This document shows positions 8,761 through 19,622 of a DNA stretch of 64,000 nt, piece by piece. Position numbers and translations under genes: made by a program. Origin of the DNA: Akkermansiaceae bacterium (GTDB taxonomy: Bacteria; Verrucomicrobiota; Verrucomicrobiia; Verrucomicrobiales; Akkermansiaceae); the NCBI GenBank assembly GCA_017798145.1, contig CP059069.1:729226-793225 (forward strand), given 5' to 3'. The notes beneath the pieces were generated by a model that was given only the letters and a program-made list of their open reading frames with translations, was not told the DNA's origin and ran no database searches. The first letter of the stretch is position 1. Every line of letters starts with the position of its first letter.

Positions 8761-9417
8761 ATGAGATTATCCCATCTTTCCGCGCTGGCCGCCATCGCAG
8801 CCCTGCCCTTCCTCGCCAGCTGCGGGTCCAACATCAACATCGTCTCGAAAGGCGATATCAAATCCCACGGCCACGGGATCAACTATCGGCCCAGGCAGGA
8901 CTTCAATGTCCCGCCCGCCTCCTCCGCCCTCCTCGCCGCCGCATCCGCCAAACCGAAGGACAAGCACTCGATGCCGATCTACTCCTTCTCCGAGCGCAAC
9001 CGGGTGGTGCGCACCACCGCCTACACCTGTTCCGAGGACGATCATATCGTCTACGGCAGCAAGAACGCCGCAGGCACCAACCTACGCTATTCCGACCGCG
9101 TCCGCAGCGCCGCCGCCGATTGGTCGTTCTACCCGGTCGGCACCGTATTCCGGGTGAAAGGCATGAAGCAGCTCTACGTCATCGATGACTACGGCTCCGC
9201 CCTCACCGGCACCGGAACAATCGACATGTACCAACCTTCCAAAGACCTCATGAACCAATGGGGTCGCCGCAACGTCGAGATCAGTGTGGTGCAGTGGGGA
9301 TCCTTCACCCGCAGCGCGGAGATCCTCAGCAAGCGCACGTCGTTCTCCCATTGCCGCCAGATGCTCGCGAACATCACCCGCCAGCGCCCGGATCTCGCGA
9401 AATTCGCCTCCCGCTGA
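8761..9417 (+). CDS. 3D-domain lipoprotein (double-psi beta-barrel)
   Basis: A 218-residue lipoprotein: signal MRLSHLSALAAIAALPF followed by the lipobox LASC. The C-terminal half is a 3D domain, related to the MltA catalytic barrel: TTAYTCSEDD, FYPVGTVFRVKG, VIDDYGSALTG and IDMY carry the conserved aspartates. Such proteins cleave or bind peptidoglycan. Similar small 3D lipoproteins are common in Verrucomicrobia and Planctomycetes. Start at 8761 gives the signal peptide; a longer frame from 8596 does not. Confidence 0.85.
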   Translation: MRLSHLSALAAIAALPFLASCGSNINIVSKGDIKSHGHGINYRPRQDFNVPPASSALLAAASAKPKDKHSMPIYSFSERNRVVRTTAYTCSEDDHIVYGSKNAAGTNLRYSDRVRSAAADWSFYPVGTVFRVKGMKQLYVIDDYGSALTGTGTIDMYQPSKDLMNQWGRRNVEISVVQWGSFTRSAEILSKRTSFSHCRQMLANITRQRPDLAKFASR

Positions 9418-9427
9418 TCTCCCGCCT

Positions 9428-10873
9428 TCACTGCAACGGAGCCATCAGCCTAGCGGCCCGGCACGCCGCCCTGAACAGGAACGGCTTTTCCGCAAACTCC
9501 CCTTCCAGCACCTCCACGCTGGAAGAGAAGTCCCTTTCCAACATCCCCTTGACCTGCTCCACAAAAGCCGCATCGGAGACAAATGCAGTGATCTCGAAGT
9601 TCAGGCGGAATGAGCGGTTGTCCAAGTTCGCCGTGCCGACAGCCGCCATCCTCCCGTCGATGAGCATCACCTTCTGGTGCAGGAAGCCCCGCTGGTAGCG
9701 GAATAGCTTCACCCGGTAGGGAATCGCCTGCTCATGGTATGTGTAGGAAGAAAGCCAAACCAGGATATGGTCTGGACGGTCGGGCAGCATGATGCGGACA
9801 TCGACACCGCGTATCGATGCGAGTTGCAAGGCAGCCATCACCCCCTCGTCCGGCACGAAATACGGGCTCGCGATCCACAGCCTCTCCCGCGCCGTGTTCG
9901 CCGCCTCACACACAAGAAGCTTCCAGGAATCCAGCGGATCCGCCGGGCCGGTCGGGATCACGGCGGCAATCTGGTCCGCGTCCCGTCCCTCCCCCGCCCA
10001 CTCCAGCTCCGGCACCCTGTCACATGCCCAGAACCAGTCCTCAAGGAAAACAAGCTGCACCGCCTCCACCGCAGGCCCGCGCATCATCAGGTGGGTATCG
10101 CGCCAGGCCCCGAATTTCTTGTTCCTCCCCAGATACTCGTCGCCCACGTTCAGCCCGCCGATGAACGCCGTCTTGCCATCGATCACCACGATCTTGCGGT
10201 GGTTGCGGAAATTGAGCTGAAGCCTCGACCACCAATGCCGGTTCGCGCCAAAGGACTCGCACTCCACCCCGGCATCCTCCATTTCCCCGAGGAAGGTGGA
10301 TGACAGCTTGTGTGAGCCTATCTCATCGAAAAGGAAATACACTTTCACGCCCGCCCTCGCCCGCTCGATGAGAGCCTGCTGGAATTTCCCGCCCACCCTA
10401 TCGTTCTTCACGATGAAGAAATTCACGCATACGTGCTTCTCGGCAGCCGCGATCGCCTCGAAGAGCCGTGCGAAAGTCTCATCGCCGTCGATCAGCAGAT
10501 CCAGGTCGTTGCCGCGGGTGAAAGGCAGCCCGCCAAGCTCTTCCGCCGCCCGCTCGAAGGCATCCTCCTCAGGAAGGTTCACCGCATAGCGGCCGAGGCG
10601 CCCGTGCATGTCGGAGGCCAGCCTCCGCAGCTCCACGTCGTTGCTGCGCCGCGCGCGGACATACCCGGAGAACTTGCTCCTGCCCAACAGCCAGTAGAGC
10701 GGGATCGCCAGGAACGGCATCGTCAGCAGGGAAACCACCCAGGCGATCGTCCCCTGCGAGGTTCGCGTGTTCATCAGGGCGTGCAGGATGTGCAGGAATC
10801 CGAAAACATAGAACGCCACGATCCCAAGCAGGCCGAGCAGGGTGGTTGGATCGATGTTTACGAACTCGGGCAT
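9428..10873 (-). CDS. cls: Cardiolipin synthase (phospholipase D superfamily)
   Basis: Makes cardiolipin at the inner membrane. The 481-residue protein has two N-terminal transmembrane segments (about residues 12-32 and 42-62) and two PLD domains. The HKD motifs are complete: His225-Lys227-Asp232 (NHRKIVVIDG) and His399-Lys401-Asp406 (LHQKVMLIDG). Length and motif spacing match ClsA/Cls. It ends only 11 bases from the convergent 3D-domain gene, leaving almost no room for a separate terminator. Confidence 0.95.
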   Translation of the reverse strand: MPEFVNIDPTTLLGLLGIVAFYVFGFLHILHALMNTRTSQGTIAWVVSLLTMPFLAIPLYWLLGRSKFSGYVRARRSNDVELRRLASDMHGRLGRYAVNLPEEDAFERAAEELGGLPFTRGNDLDLLIDGDETFARLFEAIAAAEKHVCVNFFIVKNDRVGGKFQQALIERARAGVKVYFLFDEIGSHKLSSTFLGEMEDAGVECESFGANRHWWSRLQLNFRNHRKIVVIDGKTAFIGGLNVGDEYLGRNKKFGAWRDTHLMMRGPAVEAVQLVFLEDWFWACDRVPELEWAGEGRDADQIAAVIPTGPADPLDSWKLLVCEAANTARERLWIASPYFVPDEGVMAALQLASIRGVDVRIMLPDRPDHILVWLSSYTYHEQAIPYRVKLFRYQRGFLHQKVMLIDGRMAAVGTANLDNRSFRLNFEITAFVSDAAFVEQVKGMLERDFSSSVEVLEGEFAEKPFLFRAACRAARLMAPLQ

Positions 10874-10968
10874 TCGAAGACCCTAGGCGGTTTCCCAAAA
10901 TGGACAAGCTGCGGAGCAAAACGATTTTGCGGCTTCTACCATCCCCGGCACGGTTGTAGGATCACGCC

Positions 10969-11520
10969 ATGAATCAAACGGAACCGACACCGAAGAACAT
11001 CGTTCTGATCGGCTTCATGGGCAGCGGCAAATCCACCGTTGGGCGCGAGCTCCACCAGCGGCTGGGTTATCCCCTGACAGACATGGACCATCTCATCGAG
11101 CAGACGATGGGGAAAAGGATCACCGAAATCTTCAAAGAGCATGGCGAGCGCGCATTCCGCGATTTCGAGACCCTCCAGCTCATCGAAATCGCGAAAAGGA
11201 CGGACACCCGCCACATCATTTCCACCGGCGGCGGCATCGTCATCCGCCCGCAGAACCGCTCGCTCCTCCGCAAGCTCGGATACGTCGTATGGCTCCACGC
11301 ACCGGAGGATGTCATTTTCGAGAGAACCTCCCGCAACCGCGACCGCCCCCTCCTGAACGAACCCAATGCCCGCGAACGCATCACCGAGCTGATGGCCGAG
11401 CGCAAGCCGTGGTATCAGGAAACCGCCCACCTCCGCATCGATACCGCAGGGCTGGATTCCAGCGAGATCGCCACCGGCATCCTGGAGAGCGCACGCTACT
11501 TTTTCACCCAGCCCGTATGA
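10969..11520 (+). CDS. aroK: Shikimate kinase
   Basis: Phosphorylates shikimate in the chorismate pathway. The 183-residue product has Walker A GFMGSGKST (about residues 14-22), the shikimate-binding DMDHLIE, the ERAFRDFE motif, GGGIV and the lid RDRPLL. Start MNQTEPTPKN at 10969; the next ATG would remove only a few residues. Its stop overlaps the start of queG by four bases (ATGA), showing translational coupling. Confidence 0.96.
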   Translation: MNQTEPTPKNIVLIGFMGSGKSTVGRELHQRLGYPLTDMDHLIEQTMGKRITEIFKEHGERAFRDFETLQLIEIAKRTDTRHIISTGGGIVIRPQNRSLLRKLGYVVWLHAPEDVIFERTSRNRDRPLLNEPNARERITELMAERKPWYQETAHLRIDTAGLDSSEIATGILESARYFFTQPV

Positions 11521-12542
11521 GCGCGGAAACCGTGAAAGCCTGGGCGGCGGAGCTCGGCTTCGATGACTGCCGCATCGCCGCGGCGAAAACCGCGACACAC
11601 GCGGACGATTTCCACGAATGGCTCGCAGATGGCCGCCACGGCGAGATGGCCTGGCTGGAGCGCAACCCCGCCCGCCGCTGCGATCCACGCGAAGTGCTGC
11701 AAGGCTGCAAGTCCGTCATCACGCTCGCCATCAACTACTACACCGGCCAATCCCCCTTTCCGGAAGGCCATCTGCAGGGCTACCGCATCGCGCGCTACTC
11801 CTGGAACGACGACTACCACGATCTCGTCGAGAAGCGCCTCGCGGAATTCAACGCGAAGCTCATCACGCTCGGCGGCACCCAGCGCTACTACGTCGACACC
11901 GGCCCCGTGCTCGAGCGGGATTTCGCCACCGACGCCGGCCTTGGCTGGAACGGGAAATCGACCGTCCAGATCCATCGCCGCCTCGGCACATGGTTCTTCC
12001 TCGCCGAGCTGCTCACCACCCTTGATCTGACGGCTGACCAGGCCTTCGGGGATCACTGCGGCAAATGCACCCGATGCATCGCCGCCTGCCCAACCCACGC
12101 CATCACGGCCCCCCACAAGCTCGACGCCCGCCGCTGCATCTCCTACCTCACCATCGAGCACAAAGGCTCCATCCCCTTGGAATTCCGCCGCGCAATCGGC
12201 GACCGCATCTATGGCTGCGACGATTGCCTCGATGCCTGCCCGTGGAACCGCTTCGCGCAACAATCCCGGGAAATCTCCTTCCGGGCCCGCCCGGAAATCT
12301 TCTCCCACACCCTCCGCGACTTCCTGTCCATGGATCAGGAAAATTTCTCCCGCATCTTCGCCAAATCTCCCATCAAGCGCATCAAGCGAGCCCGCTTCCT
12401 CCGCAACGTGTGCATCGCCCTTGGCAACACAGGAACCCCCGAAGACCTCCCCGCGCTCCATCTCGCCGCCGCAGACCCCGATCCCCTCATCTCCGAACAC
12501 GCCGCATGGGCCATCCCGGAAATCCGCAACAGGTGGCCATGA
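11517..12542 (+). CDS. queG: Epoxyqueuosine reductase
   Basis: Catalyses the cobalamin- and iron-sulfur-dependent last step of queuosine synthesis in tRNA. The 341-residue protein carries two 4Fe-4S motifs, CGKCTRCIAACP and CDDCLDACPW, plus WNGKST, VQIHRRLGTWFFLAE and a short C-terminal HEAT-like helical region (about residues 280-340). The ATG overlaps the aroK stop by four bases, fixing the start. No other que gene is in the window. Confidence 0.95.
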   Translation: MSAETVKAWAAELGFDDCRIAAAKTATHADDFHEWLADGRHGEMAWLERNPARRCDPREVLQGCKSVITLAINYYTGQSPFPEGHLQGYRIARYSWNDDYHDLVEKRLAEFNAKLITLGGTQRYYVDTGPVLERDFATDAGLGWNGKSTVQIHRRLGTWFFLAELLTTLDLTADQAFGDHCGKCTRCIAACPTHAITAPHKLDARRCISYLTIEHKGSIPLEFRRAIGDRIYGCDDCLDACPWNRFAQQSREISFRARPEIFSHTLRDFLSMDQENFSRIFAKSPIKRIKRARFLRNVCIALGNTGTPEDLPALHLAAADPDPLISEHAAWAIPEIRNRWP

Positions 12543-12562
12543 GGACGCAAGCCTCGTTGGAA

Positions 12563-12597
12563 CCATCACAGGCCTTCCGATTTGAGGCCTGTGATGG
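12563..12597. terminator. 12-bp perfect inverted repeat after queG
   Basis: CCATCACAGGCC (12563-12574) and GGCCTGTGATGG (12586-12597) are exact reverse complements around an 11-base loop. It lies 21 bases after the queG stop and about 100 bases before sdaA. There is no U-run on the plus strand, so it may be a weak terminator, a processing hairpin or a protein-binding dyad. Confidence 0.5.
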
Positions 12598-12696
12598 AAA
12601 GGTGGTCTTGTCCAGCAGCCGGCACATGATTCACTCTTGGTTCGGGGAGCATTACAGCAAAAGTCCGCCGCCACACCGGAAACAACCAAATCGCCC

Positions 12697-14097
<1,401 letters not shown>

Positions 14098-14196
14098 GTG
14101 GAGTAGGCGCGACATCGAGCCTTGAGTTCGGGCGGGTGCCGCCATCCGCAGTGGGAAAGATCCTGCAGTCGGCGGGGAGGCCGGCGGGGAACCCAA

Positions 14197-14212
14197 GGCG
14201 CGGCGACGCGCC
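14197..14212. terminator. Small GC hairpin between convergent genes
   Basis: GGCGCG-GCGA-CGCGCC forms a six-base-pair stem with a tetraloop, in the gap between sdaA and the convergent DUF1501 gene. No U-run on either strand; could act as a bidirectional transcription stop. Confidence 0.3.
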
Positions 14213-14218
14213 TAGTCC

Positions 14219-15667
14219 TCACGCGAATACATCCCGCAAAGCTTTCCCATGTCCGTCGCGGGTCGCGTAGAACGGGCGGCTCTCGATGTCGAACTCGGTC
14301 TTGGGGCTGATCCCCATGGCGGTGAAAATGGTTGCGTGGAGATCCTCGATGCTGACCGGCTTGTCAGCGAGGCACGGCCTCTCATCCGCGGTGGCACCGT
14401 AGAGGAAACCTTTTTTCATCCCGCCGCCGAACATCACGACGGATGACCCGCCGGTGAAGTGCCGGTGCAGGCCGTAGTGCTTCATTTCCTTGAGCACATC
14501 AGTCTTGGCACGGGATTGGTCCTTTGCGCTGGAGCCCGGCACACCCTCGATCATCATGTCGCGGCTGAACTCGCTGGCGATGATGACGAGCGTGCGATCC
14601 AGCATCCCGCGCTCCTCCAGGTCCTTGATGAGACGGGCGATGGGGCGGTCGATCTGCTGCTTCATCCGCTCCGCCGTGGTATGGCCGTTCTCGTGCGTGT
14701 CCCAGTGGAGAAAGGGCACATACTCGGTGGTGACCTCGACGAAGCGGGCGCCGTTTTCAACAAGCCTCCGCGCCAGCAGGCAGCCCTGGCCGAACTGTCC
14801 GGTGTCATATTCGTCAAACACCTCTTTCTTCTCCTTGGAGAGGTCAAAGGCCTCGCGTTCCTTGGAGCCGAGCAGGCGGTGGGCGTTGTCGAGCGAGCGA
14901 AGCATGGATTCCTGGTGGTAATCGCTCAGCTGCTCCGACTTCGGCGAGTTTTTCAGGAGATCTTCCAAGGCCTTGTAGCGTTTTGCGAAACGATCCGGGG
15001 ACATTCCGCCCGGCGGCTTCACGGCCTGCGATGCCTCATGGGGGAAAGGCAGGTTCATAGGGCCGAACTCGCTGCCGAAAAAACCGCCGGTTGTGAAGGC
15101 TTTCAATTCCTCGCTCTCCCCCACCCCTTCGAGGCGCTGGCCGATGTTGATGAAGGGCGGCATGACCTCGTTGCGCCCGCCCAGCACCTTTGCCATCCAT
15201 GCGCCGATGTGCGGGGCGGCGACGGTCTGGGGCGGCACGTATCCGGTGTGCCAGTGGTATTGGTGGCGGGAGTGCAGGATGCTGCCCAGATCCGCCTGGA
15301 CGTGGGAGCGGATCAGGGTCGCGCGATCCATCACGGAGGCGATGTTTTCGAGGCCTTTGCAGATCTTGATGTTGTCCACCGCCGTGTCGATGGCGGGGAA
15401 GGTGCTGATGATTTTCTCAACCGGGGTGCCCACCTCGTAGGGGAGGTATGCCTTCGGATCGAAGGTCTCGGGGGCGGCCATCCCGCCGGCCATCCAGAGC
15501 AGGATGCAGGAATCGGCGGTGGCCGCCGGATGGATGGATTTTCGCTCCGCCGCCATGGAGCGCGGTGCGCCGCCGAGGAAAGTGGCGGCGGTGCTTGCGC
15601 CGAGCGCGCGCAGGAAGTTGCGCCGGGTTTGCTGCGGGAGCGCTTCGTTGTACCAATCGGGGTTCAT
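14219..15667 (-). CDS. DUF1501 family protein (Tat-exported)
   Basis: A 482-residue member of the DUF1501 family, related to the alkaline phosphatase/sulfatase fold. The Tat signal TRRNFLRALGAS is at residues 14-25. Family motifs include LLWMAGGMAAPETFDPK, RSHVQADLGSILHSRHQYHWHTG, HWDTHENGH and IIASEFSRDMMIEG. It is immediately downstream (3 bases) of the DUF1549/DUF1553 gene, a pairing widespread in Planctomycetes and Verrucomicrobia. Function is unproven; polysaccharide or sulfate-ester metabolism is often suggested for such pairs. It is the second gene of the pair and must be co-transcribed. Confidence 0.92.
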   Translation of the reverse strand: MNPDWYNEALPQQTRRNFLRALGASTAATFLGGAPRSMAAERKSIHPAATADSCILLWMAGGMAAPETFDPKAYLPYEVGTPVEKIISTFPAIDTAVDNIKICKGLENIASVMDRATLIRSHVQADLGSILHSRHQYHWHTGYVPPQTVAAPHIGAWMAKVLGGRNEVMPPFINIGQRLEGVGESEELKAFTTGGFFGSEFGPMNLPFPHEASQAVKPPGGMSPDRFAKRYKALEDLLKNSPKSEQLSDYHQESMLRSLDNAHRLLGSKEREAFDLSKEKKEVFDEYDTGQFGQGCLLARRLVENGARFVEVTTEYVPFLHWDTHENGHTTAERMKQQIDRPIARLIKDLEERGMLDRTLVIIASEFSRDMMIEGVPGSSAKDQSRAKTDVLKEMKHYGLHRHFTGGSSVVMFGGGMKKGFLYGATADERPCLADKPVSIEDLHATIFTAMGISPKTEFDIESRPFYATRDGHGKALRDVFA

Positions 15668-15670
15668 GGT

Positions 15671-17584
15671 TTAGTTGATGTAATGGAATTCGGGCAGCAT
15701 GAAGACGGACCAGAGGAAATCCTCCGTATCTTCGGCGGATGGCTTTTCGCCTAACATCGAAAGGCCGATGGCTGTTTCCTCGGTCGTGGGTTCACGGGAA
15801 ACGGAAGCACGGAAAACCTTCCGGATCAAATCCTTGGGTTGGGCATCGTTCCCAATTTTCACCGCCCCATCCCGGATCAGCCCCGCAAGCTCCGGGCCGT
15901 TGGAAAGATTGATCGCCTCCAGGGTGGTGACCGAATCCGGCCGCGAGGTGACGACCTGGTCCCGGTTCGGGCGGCCCAGCGCGGCCTGCAGGGAATCGCG
16001 TTTCCCGAAAGCCGTGCGGATGGGTCTGTCGTCCCATTTTTGCAAGCCATGGGTCTCCATGACCACCGCGAGTTGTCCACCCGCGCCGCCTTTCTTGAAA
16101 GCCGCGCCGTCAGCCTTCTGCCAGACACCGGTGACGCTGCGTATCGCATCCAGGAACTGCTCCGCCGTCATCCGTTTCCGGACGGGACCGCGGAACACGT
16201 ATTCCGCATTCTCGTCCTCACGGATTTCCGCGCGCGATTGGTAGGTCTTCGATGTCGCTATGAGGCGCAGCACGGATTTCAGATCGTAACCGGACTCAAC
16301 GAGATGGTTCGCAAGGAAATCCAGCAGATCCTCGCTCCATGGGGCCGTATTCATCGCATCGACGGGATGAACGATGCCACGGCCCATGAGCTGCGCCCAG
16401 AGGCGGTTCACGATGGTGCGCTGCATCCTGCCGTTATCCGGATGGGTCATCAGGTCGGCGAGCTGTTTCAGGCGCTCGTCGCGGGGCTTTGCCGGATCGA
16501 TCTGGCCGAGTTCCGGGAAAAGCCATGAGGCGACGGCCATCTCGCCGGTGGGCTTGTCGCAGCGCTCGAGTTCCATGGGTTTTTCCGAATAGATTGCGGC
16601 GAGCCCGTATGCCTCTCTCAAAGTCCAGCGGTCGATGAAGCTGTCATGGCAGGAGGCGCACTTCATGTTGATGCCGAGGAAAACCTGCGAGACGTTCTGG
16701 GAGAACTGTATCTGTGTCGTCTGGCTGGCGTTTACCTCGCCTCGCCACGTGATCCCGTCGATGAAACCGCGCGACTCCTTAGTCGGTGCGACGAGCTCCC
16801 TGACGAATTTGTCGAAAGGCTTATTTTCTAACAGCGAGGGGTACAGCCATCCGGTGACCTGCTGGCGCCCGCCGGTGATGAAGCCCGTGCCGCCGTAGTC
16901 GTTGCGCAGGAGGTCGTTCCAGAAAGTCATCCAATGTTCCGCGTAGCCCTGGTTATCGGCCAGCAGGCGGTCTATCACCGCGGCCCTGTCGAGCGGCTTG
17001 CCCGGGGAAATCATCGCCACCAAATCCGGCGAAGGCGGCAGGCCGACCAGATCCAGCGAGGCTCTGCGGAGAAAGGTGGAGTCATCCGCCGCGCCCTGGA
17101 ATCTGATGCCCTCGGCCTTGAAATGCTCCGCCACGATCAGGTCGATCGGGTTCGCACCCTTTGGTCCGGCGGGCAGCTTGACCGGGCGGGGCTTGAGGGG
17201 TGGCTCGTAGCGGTCTTTGGCAAAGGTGAAACCCTCTTCCCACGGTAGGTCGGCGGCGATCCAGCGTTTCAGCGCATCGATCTCGGCGGCATTCAGCGGG
17301 GCTTTCTTTTTCCCCGGAGGAGGCATCCTGAAATCGGGATCCTCATCGGTCAGCACCTCGATGAGCAGCGAGGCATCCGGATCGCCGGGCTCCAGCACAT
17401 CGGCCTCAAGCAGCATGGCGCGGGTGTTCATCGAAAGCCCGCCCTTGGATTCATCCCCGCCATGGCATTCCACGCAATGTTTTTCCAAGATGGGAATCAC
17501 CTCATGGGCGAAATCGATCTCGGCACGGAGCGACAGGGCAGCCGTGAGGGTAACTGCGGCGTGAAGGACTATGCGTTGCGTCAT
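15671..17584 (-). CDS. DUF1549/DUF1553 domain c-type cytochrome (PSD1-like)
   Basis: A 637-residue exported protein: signal MTQRIVLHAAVTLTAALSLRA, then a planctomycete-type cytochrome C domain with one heme motif CVECH (about residues 38-42, ILEKHCVECHGG), followed by DUF1549 (LRRASLDLVGLPP, WMTFWNDLLRNDYG, MKCASCHDSF with a second CxxCH) and DUF1553 (NRLWAQLMGRGIVHPVDAM, SREPTTEE). The start at 17584 yields the signal peptide. First gene of the pair with DUF1501; probably exported together and linked to periplasmic oxidation chemistry, but the substrate is unknown. Confidence 0.92.
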   Translation of the reverse strand: MTQRIVLHAAVTLTAALSLRAEIDFAHEVIPILEKHCVECHGGDESKGGLSMNTRAMLLEADVLEPGDPDASLLIEVLTDEDPDFRMPPPGKKKAPLNAAEIDALKRWIAADLPWEEGFTFAKDRYEPPLKPRPVKLPAGPKGANPIDLIVAEHFKAEGIRFQGAADDSTFLRRASLDLVGLPPSPDLVAMISPGKPLDRAAVIDRLLADNQGYAEHWMTFWNDLLRNDYGGTGFITGGRQQVTGWLYPSLLENKPFDKFVRELVAPTKESRGFIDGITWRGEVNASQTTQIQFSQNVSQVFLGINMKCASCHDSFIDRWTLREAYGLAAIYSEKPMELERCDKPTGEMAVASWLFPELGQIDPAKPRDERLKQLADLMTHPDNGRMQRTIVNRLWAQLMGRGIVHPVDAMNTAPWSEDLLDFLANHLVESGYDLKSVLRLIATSKTYQSRAEIREDENAEYVFRGPVRKRMTAEQFLDAIRSVTGVWQKADGAAFKKGGAGGQLAVVMETHGLQKWDDRPIRTAFGKRDSLQAALGRPNRDQVVTSRPDSVTTLEAINLSNGPELAGLIRDGAVKIGNDAQPKDLIRKVFRASVSREPTTEETAIGLSMLGEKPSAEDTEDFLWSVFMLPEFHYIN

Positions 17585-17717
17585 CGTTGATGCTTTTTCG
17601 AAGTAGCGGAAGGAATCCGGATCACGTTTACCTGCCTCCGGGTAACAATATTTCATGGGAAGGGCCGAGGGGAAAATCCTTTTTCAGGCAACTGCGAACT
17701 GAAACCATGCAGCCGCG

Positions 17718-18218
17718 ATGAGCGACGACGCGAGAACAGCCACGACCGTCATCCACCTGGAGATGTGTGCACGGGGATGCTTCGCCCCAAGCCCCGCCCG
17801 CGATGGGCTGAGTGTTGAGAGGATCATGCCACCAAATCCTGCTAGAAACCTGGAGCTCTACAAACGGGTCGGGGCGCAATGGCAATGGACGGACAAGCTG
17901 ACCTGGACCGATGCGGATTGGCGAAGATATGCCAGCCGGGACGAGGTGCTCACCTATGTGGGGCGGCTCGCGCAGCAGGAGATCGGCTATTTCGAACTGG
18001 AAGTGCAGGACGCTGGAAATGTCGAGATCGCCTATTTCGGGCTGTTTCCGGAACACATCGGCAAAGGCCTCGGAGGGGCATTCCTTTCGGCGGCGGTTCA
18101 AATTGCCTGGGAGCTTCCGGGAACCGAGCGGGTTTGGGTGCACACCTGTGCGCGGGATCACCAACATGCTCTGGCGAATTACCTGAAACGAGGCTTCGCT
18201 CTTTTCGAAACGCAGTGA
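17718..18218 (+). CDS. GNAT family N-acetyltransferase
   Basis: A 166-residue acetyltransferase. The acetyl-CoA loop is FPEHIGKGLGGAFLSAA (about residues 115-131), followed by RVWVHTCARDHQHALANYLKRGF, the usual C-terminal GNAT helix and strand. The N-terminal 40 residues are less typical; an internal start is possible. The substrate is unknown. It is divergent from the DUF1549 gene across 133 bases and convergent with the cupin gene. Confidence 0.85.
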   Translation: MSDDARTATTVIHLEMCARGCFAPSPARDGLSVERIMPPNPARNLELYKRVGAQWQWTDKLTWTDADWRRYASRDEVLTYVGRLAQQEIGYFELEVQDAGNVEIAYFGLFPEHIGKGLGGAFLSAAVQIAWELPGTERVWVHTCARDHQHALANYLKRGFALFETQ

Positions 18219-18278
18219 TCCGGGAAAACAGCGGCAATGCAGCCTTCGATATGCGCGGGAAACCGATGGGTGCAACGG

Positions 18279-18632
18279 CTAACCGAAGAACGTATCCTCA
18301 TGCCGGTAAGGCGGGGCGCAGCTGCATAGGAACACCAGATCACTGGTGGCCGTGATTTCATGCCATGCGCCGGGTGGGATCAGGATGGAATCCCCCGGGC
18401 CGACCTCGCGGGTCTCACCTTCGATTTCCATGATGCCCGCCCCTGAGGTGATGTGGTAGATCTCCTCGCTGTCTTTATGGTAATGGCGCTGGGTCGATCC
18501 GCCCGCAGGGATGCAGGCCTCGGCGAGACTCTGGTTTTTCACCGGGGCGTTGGCGAGATCCAGCAGGCTCGTGATCGTGGAGCCGTCCTTGGTGGTGAAC
18601 GGCGTTTCTTCTCTGCGGTTGCGGATTTCCAT
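18279..18632 (-). CDS. Small cupin-domain protein
   Basis: A 117-residue single cupin. Motif 1 is HYHKDSEEIYHITSGAG (His, His, Glu metal ligands, about residues 50-66) and motif 2 is PGDSILIPPGAWHEI (metal His). Small cupins of this form include sugar isomerases and sensory or storage proteins, so function stays open. It shares a divergent intergenic region of about 90 bases with purU. Confidence 0.88.
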   Translation of the reverse strand: MEIRNRREETPFTTKDGSTITSLLDLANAPVKNQSLAEACIPAGGSTQRHYHKDSEEIYHITSGAGIMEIEGETREVGPGDSILIPPGAWHEITATSDLVFLCSCAPPYRHEDTFFG

Positions 18633-18722
18633 GGCGCATGGGGAAACTACCCTTACGCAGGCTTGTCACCCAAGGTTTTTCCAGCAAACTTTCGCTCTCC
18701 CTTCCCCTCGGTGGGATATGGA

Positions 18723-19607
18723 GTGTACCATTCAACGCCCCAAGAACCTGTGCGCCCCGGCCTCATACTCAAGCTGTCATCGCCCGACCAGTCCGGGATC
18801 GTTGCGAAAATCGCTTCCTACGTGGCTTCGCATCGCGGCAACCTGATCGAGTTCAGCCAGTTCTCGGATCAGGTCGGGAAAAAATTCTTTGCGCGGCTGG
18901 ATATCGACACCTCTGAACTGGATGTCACTGTGGAGGATTTCAAGGCAGGCTTCGGCACCCTCGGCCGCTCGCTGAGAGCCACATGGCATTTCCGCACCCT
19001 GCCATACAAGATGCGCACCGCCCTGCTGGTGACCAAGACCGACCACTGCCTCAACGAGATCCTGCTGCGCACTGAGCTGGGCGAGCTTCCGGTCGAGATC
19101 ACCTCCATCATCGCCAACCGCGAACATTGCGCCCCCATTGCCGCACGCGCCGGGCTGCCTTTCCACCACATCGACATGGACGGAGACCGCCGCGAAAAGG
19201 GCTTCGCCCGGATCCGCGACCTGCTCATTGCGCAGGATGTGGAACTGGTCGTCCTTGCCCGTTTCATGCAGATCCTGCCGGACAGCTTCTGCACGGAGTT
19301 TTCCGGGAAAATCATCAACATCCACCATTCGTTCCTTCCCGCCTTCATCGGCGCGAACCCATACAAGCAGGCGCACGAGCGCGGGGTGAAGCTCATAGGC
19401 GCCACCTGCCACTACGTCACCGCAGACCTCGACGCGGGACCCATCATCGAGCAGGAGGTCGAGCGGGTCTCCCATTTCCACTCGCCCTCCGATCTTGCCC
19501 GGCTCGGCCGCCACTGCGAGCGCATCGCCCTGGCCAAGGGAATCCGCTGCCACGTCCACGACCGGACTCTCATCGACGGGCAAAGGGCCATCGTGTTCCC
19601 GGACTGA
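18723..19607 (+). CDS. purU: Formyltetrahydrofolate deformylase
   Basis: Hydrolyses 10-formyl-tetrahydrofolate to formate, supplying formate and balancing one-carbon pools. The 294-residue protein has an N-terminal ACT domain (LKLSSPDQSGIVAKIASYVASH) and a formyltransferase domain with MRTALLVTKTDHCLNEIL, the catalytic INIHHSFLPAF (Asn and His) and GATCHYVTADLDAGPIIEQ (catalytic Asp). GTG at 18723 was chosen: it puts the ACT domain at the normal position, and GGTGGGA upstream could serve as a ribosome binding site. Longer frames overlap the divergent cupin gene. Confidence 0.93.
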   Translation: MYHSTPQEPVRPGLILKLSSPDQSGIVAKIASYVASHRGNLIEFSQFSDQVGKKFFARLDIDTSELDVTVEDFKAGFGTLGRSLRATWHFRTLPYKMRTALLVTKTDHCLNEILLRTELGELPVEITSIIANREHCAPIAARAGLPFHHIDMDGDRREKGFARIRDLLIAQDVELVVLARFMQILPDSFCTEFSGKIINIHHSFLPAFIGANPYKQAHERGVKLIGATCHYVTADLDAGPIIEQEVERVSHFHSPSDLARLGRHCERIALAKGIRCHVHDRTLIDGQRAIVFPD

Positions 19608-19622
19608 GGGAATGCAAACCGC

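Noticed and set aside
14098-14218. Possible repeat element in the sdaA-DUF1501 gap (GGCGGGGAGGCCGGCGGGGA)
   Set aside because: A GC-rich imperfect duplication of about 9 bases; no second copy seen elsewhere and no reason beyond base composition.
18453-18722. N-terminal extension of purU upstream of the GTG at 18723
   Set aside because: The added residues lie over the divergent cupin gene and have no family match; the GTG start gives normal length.
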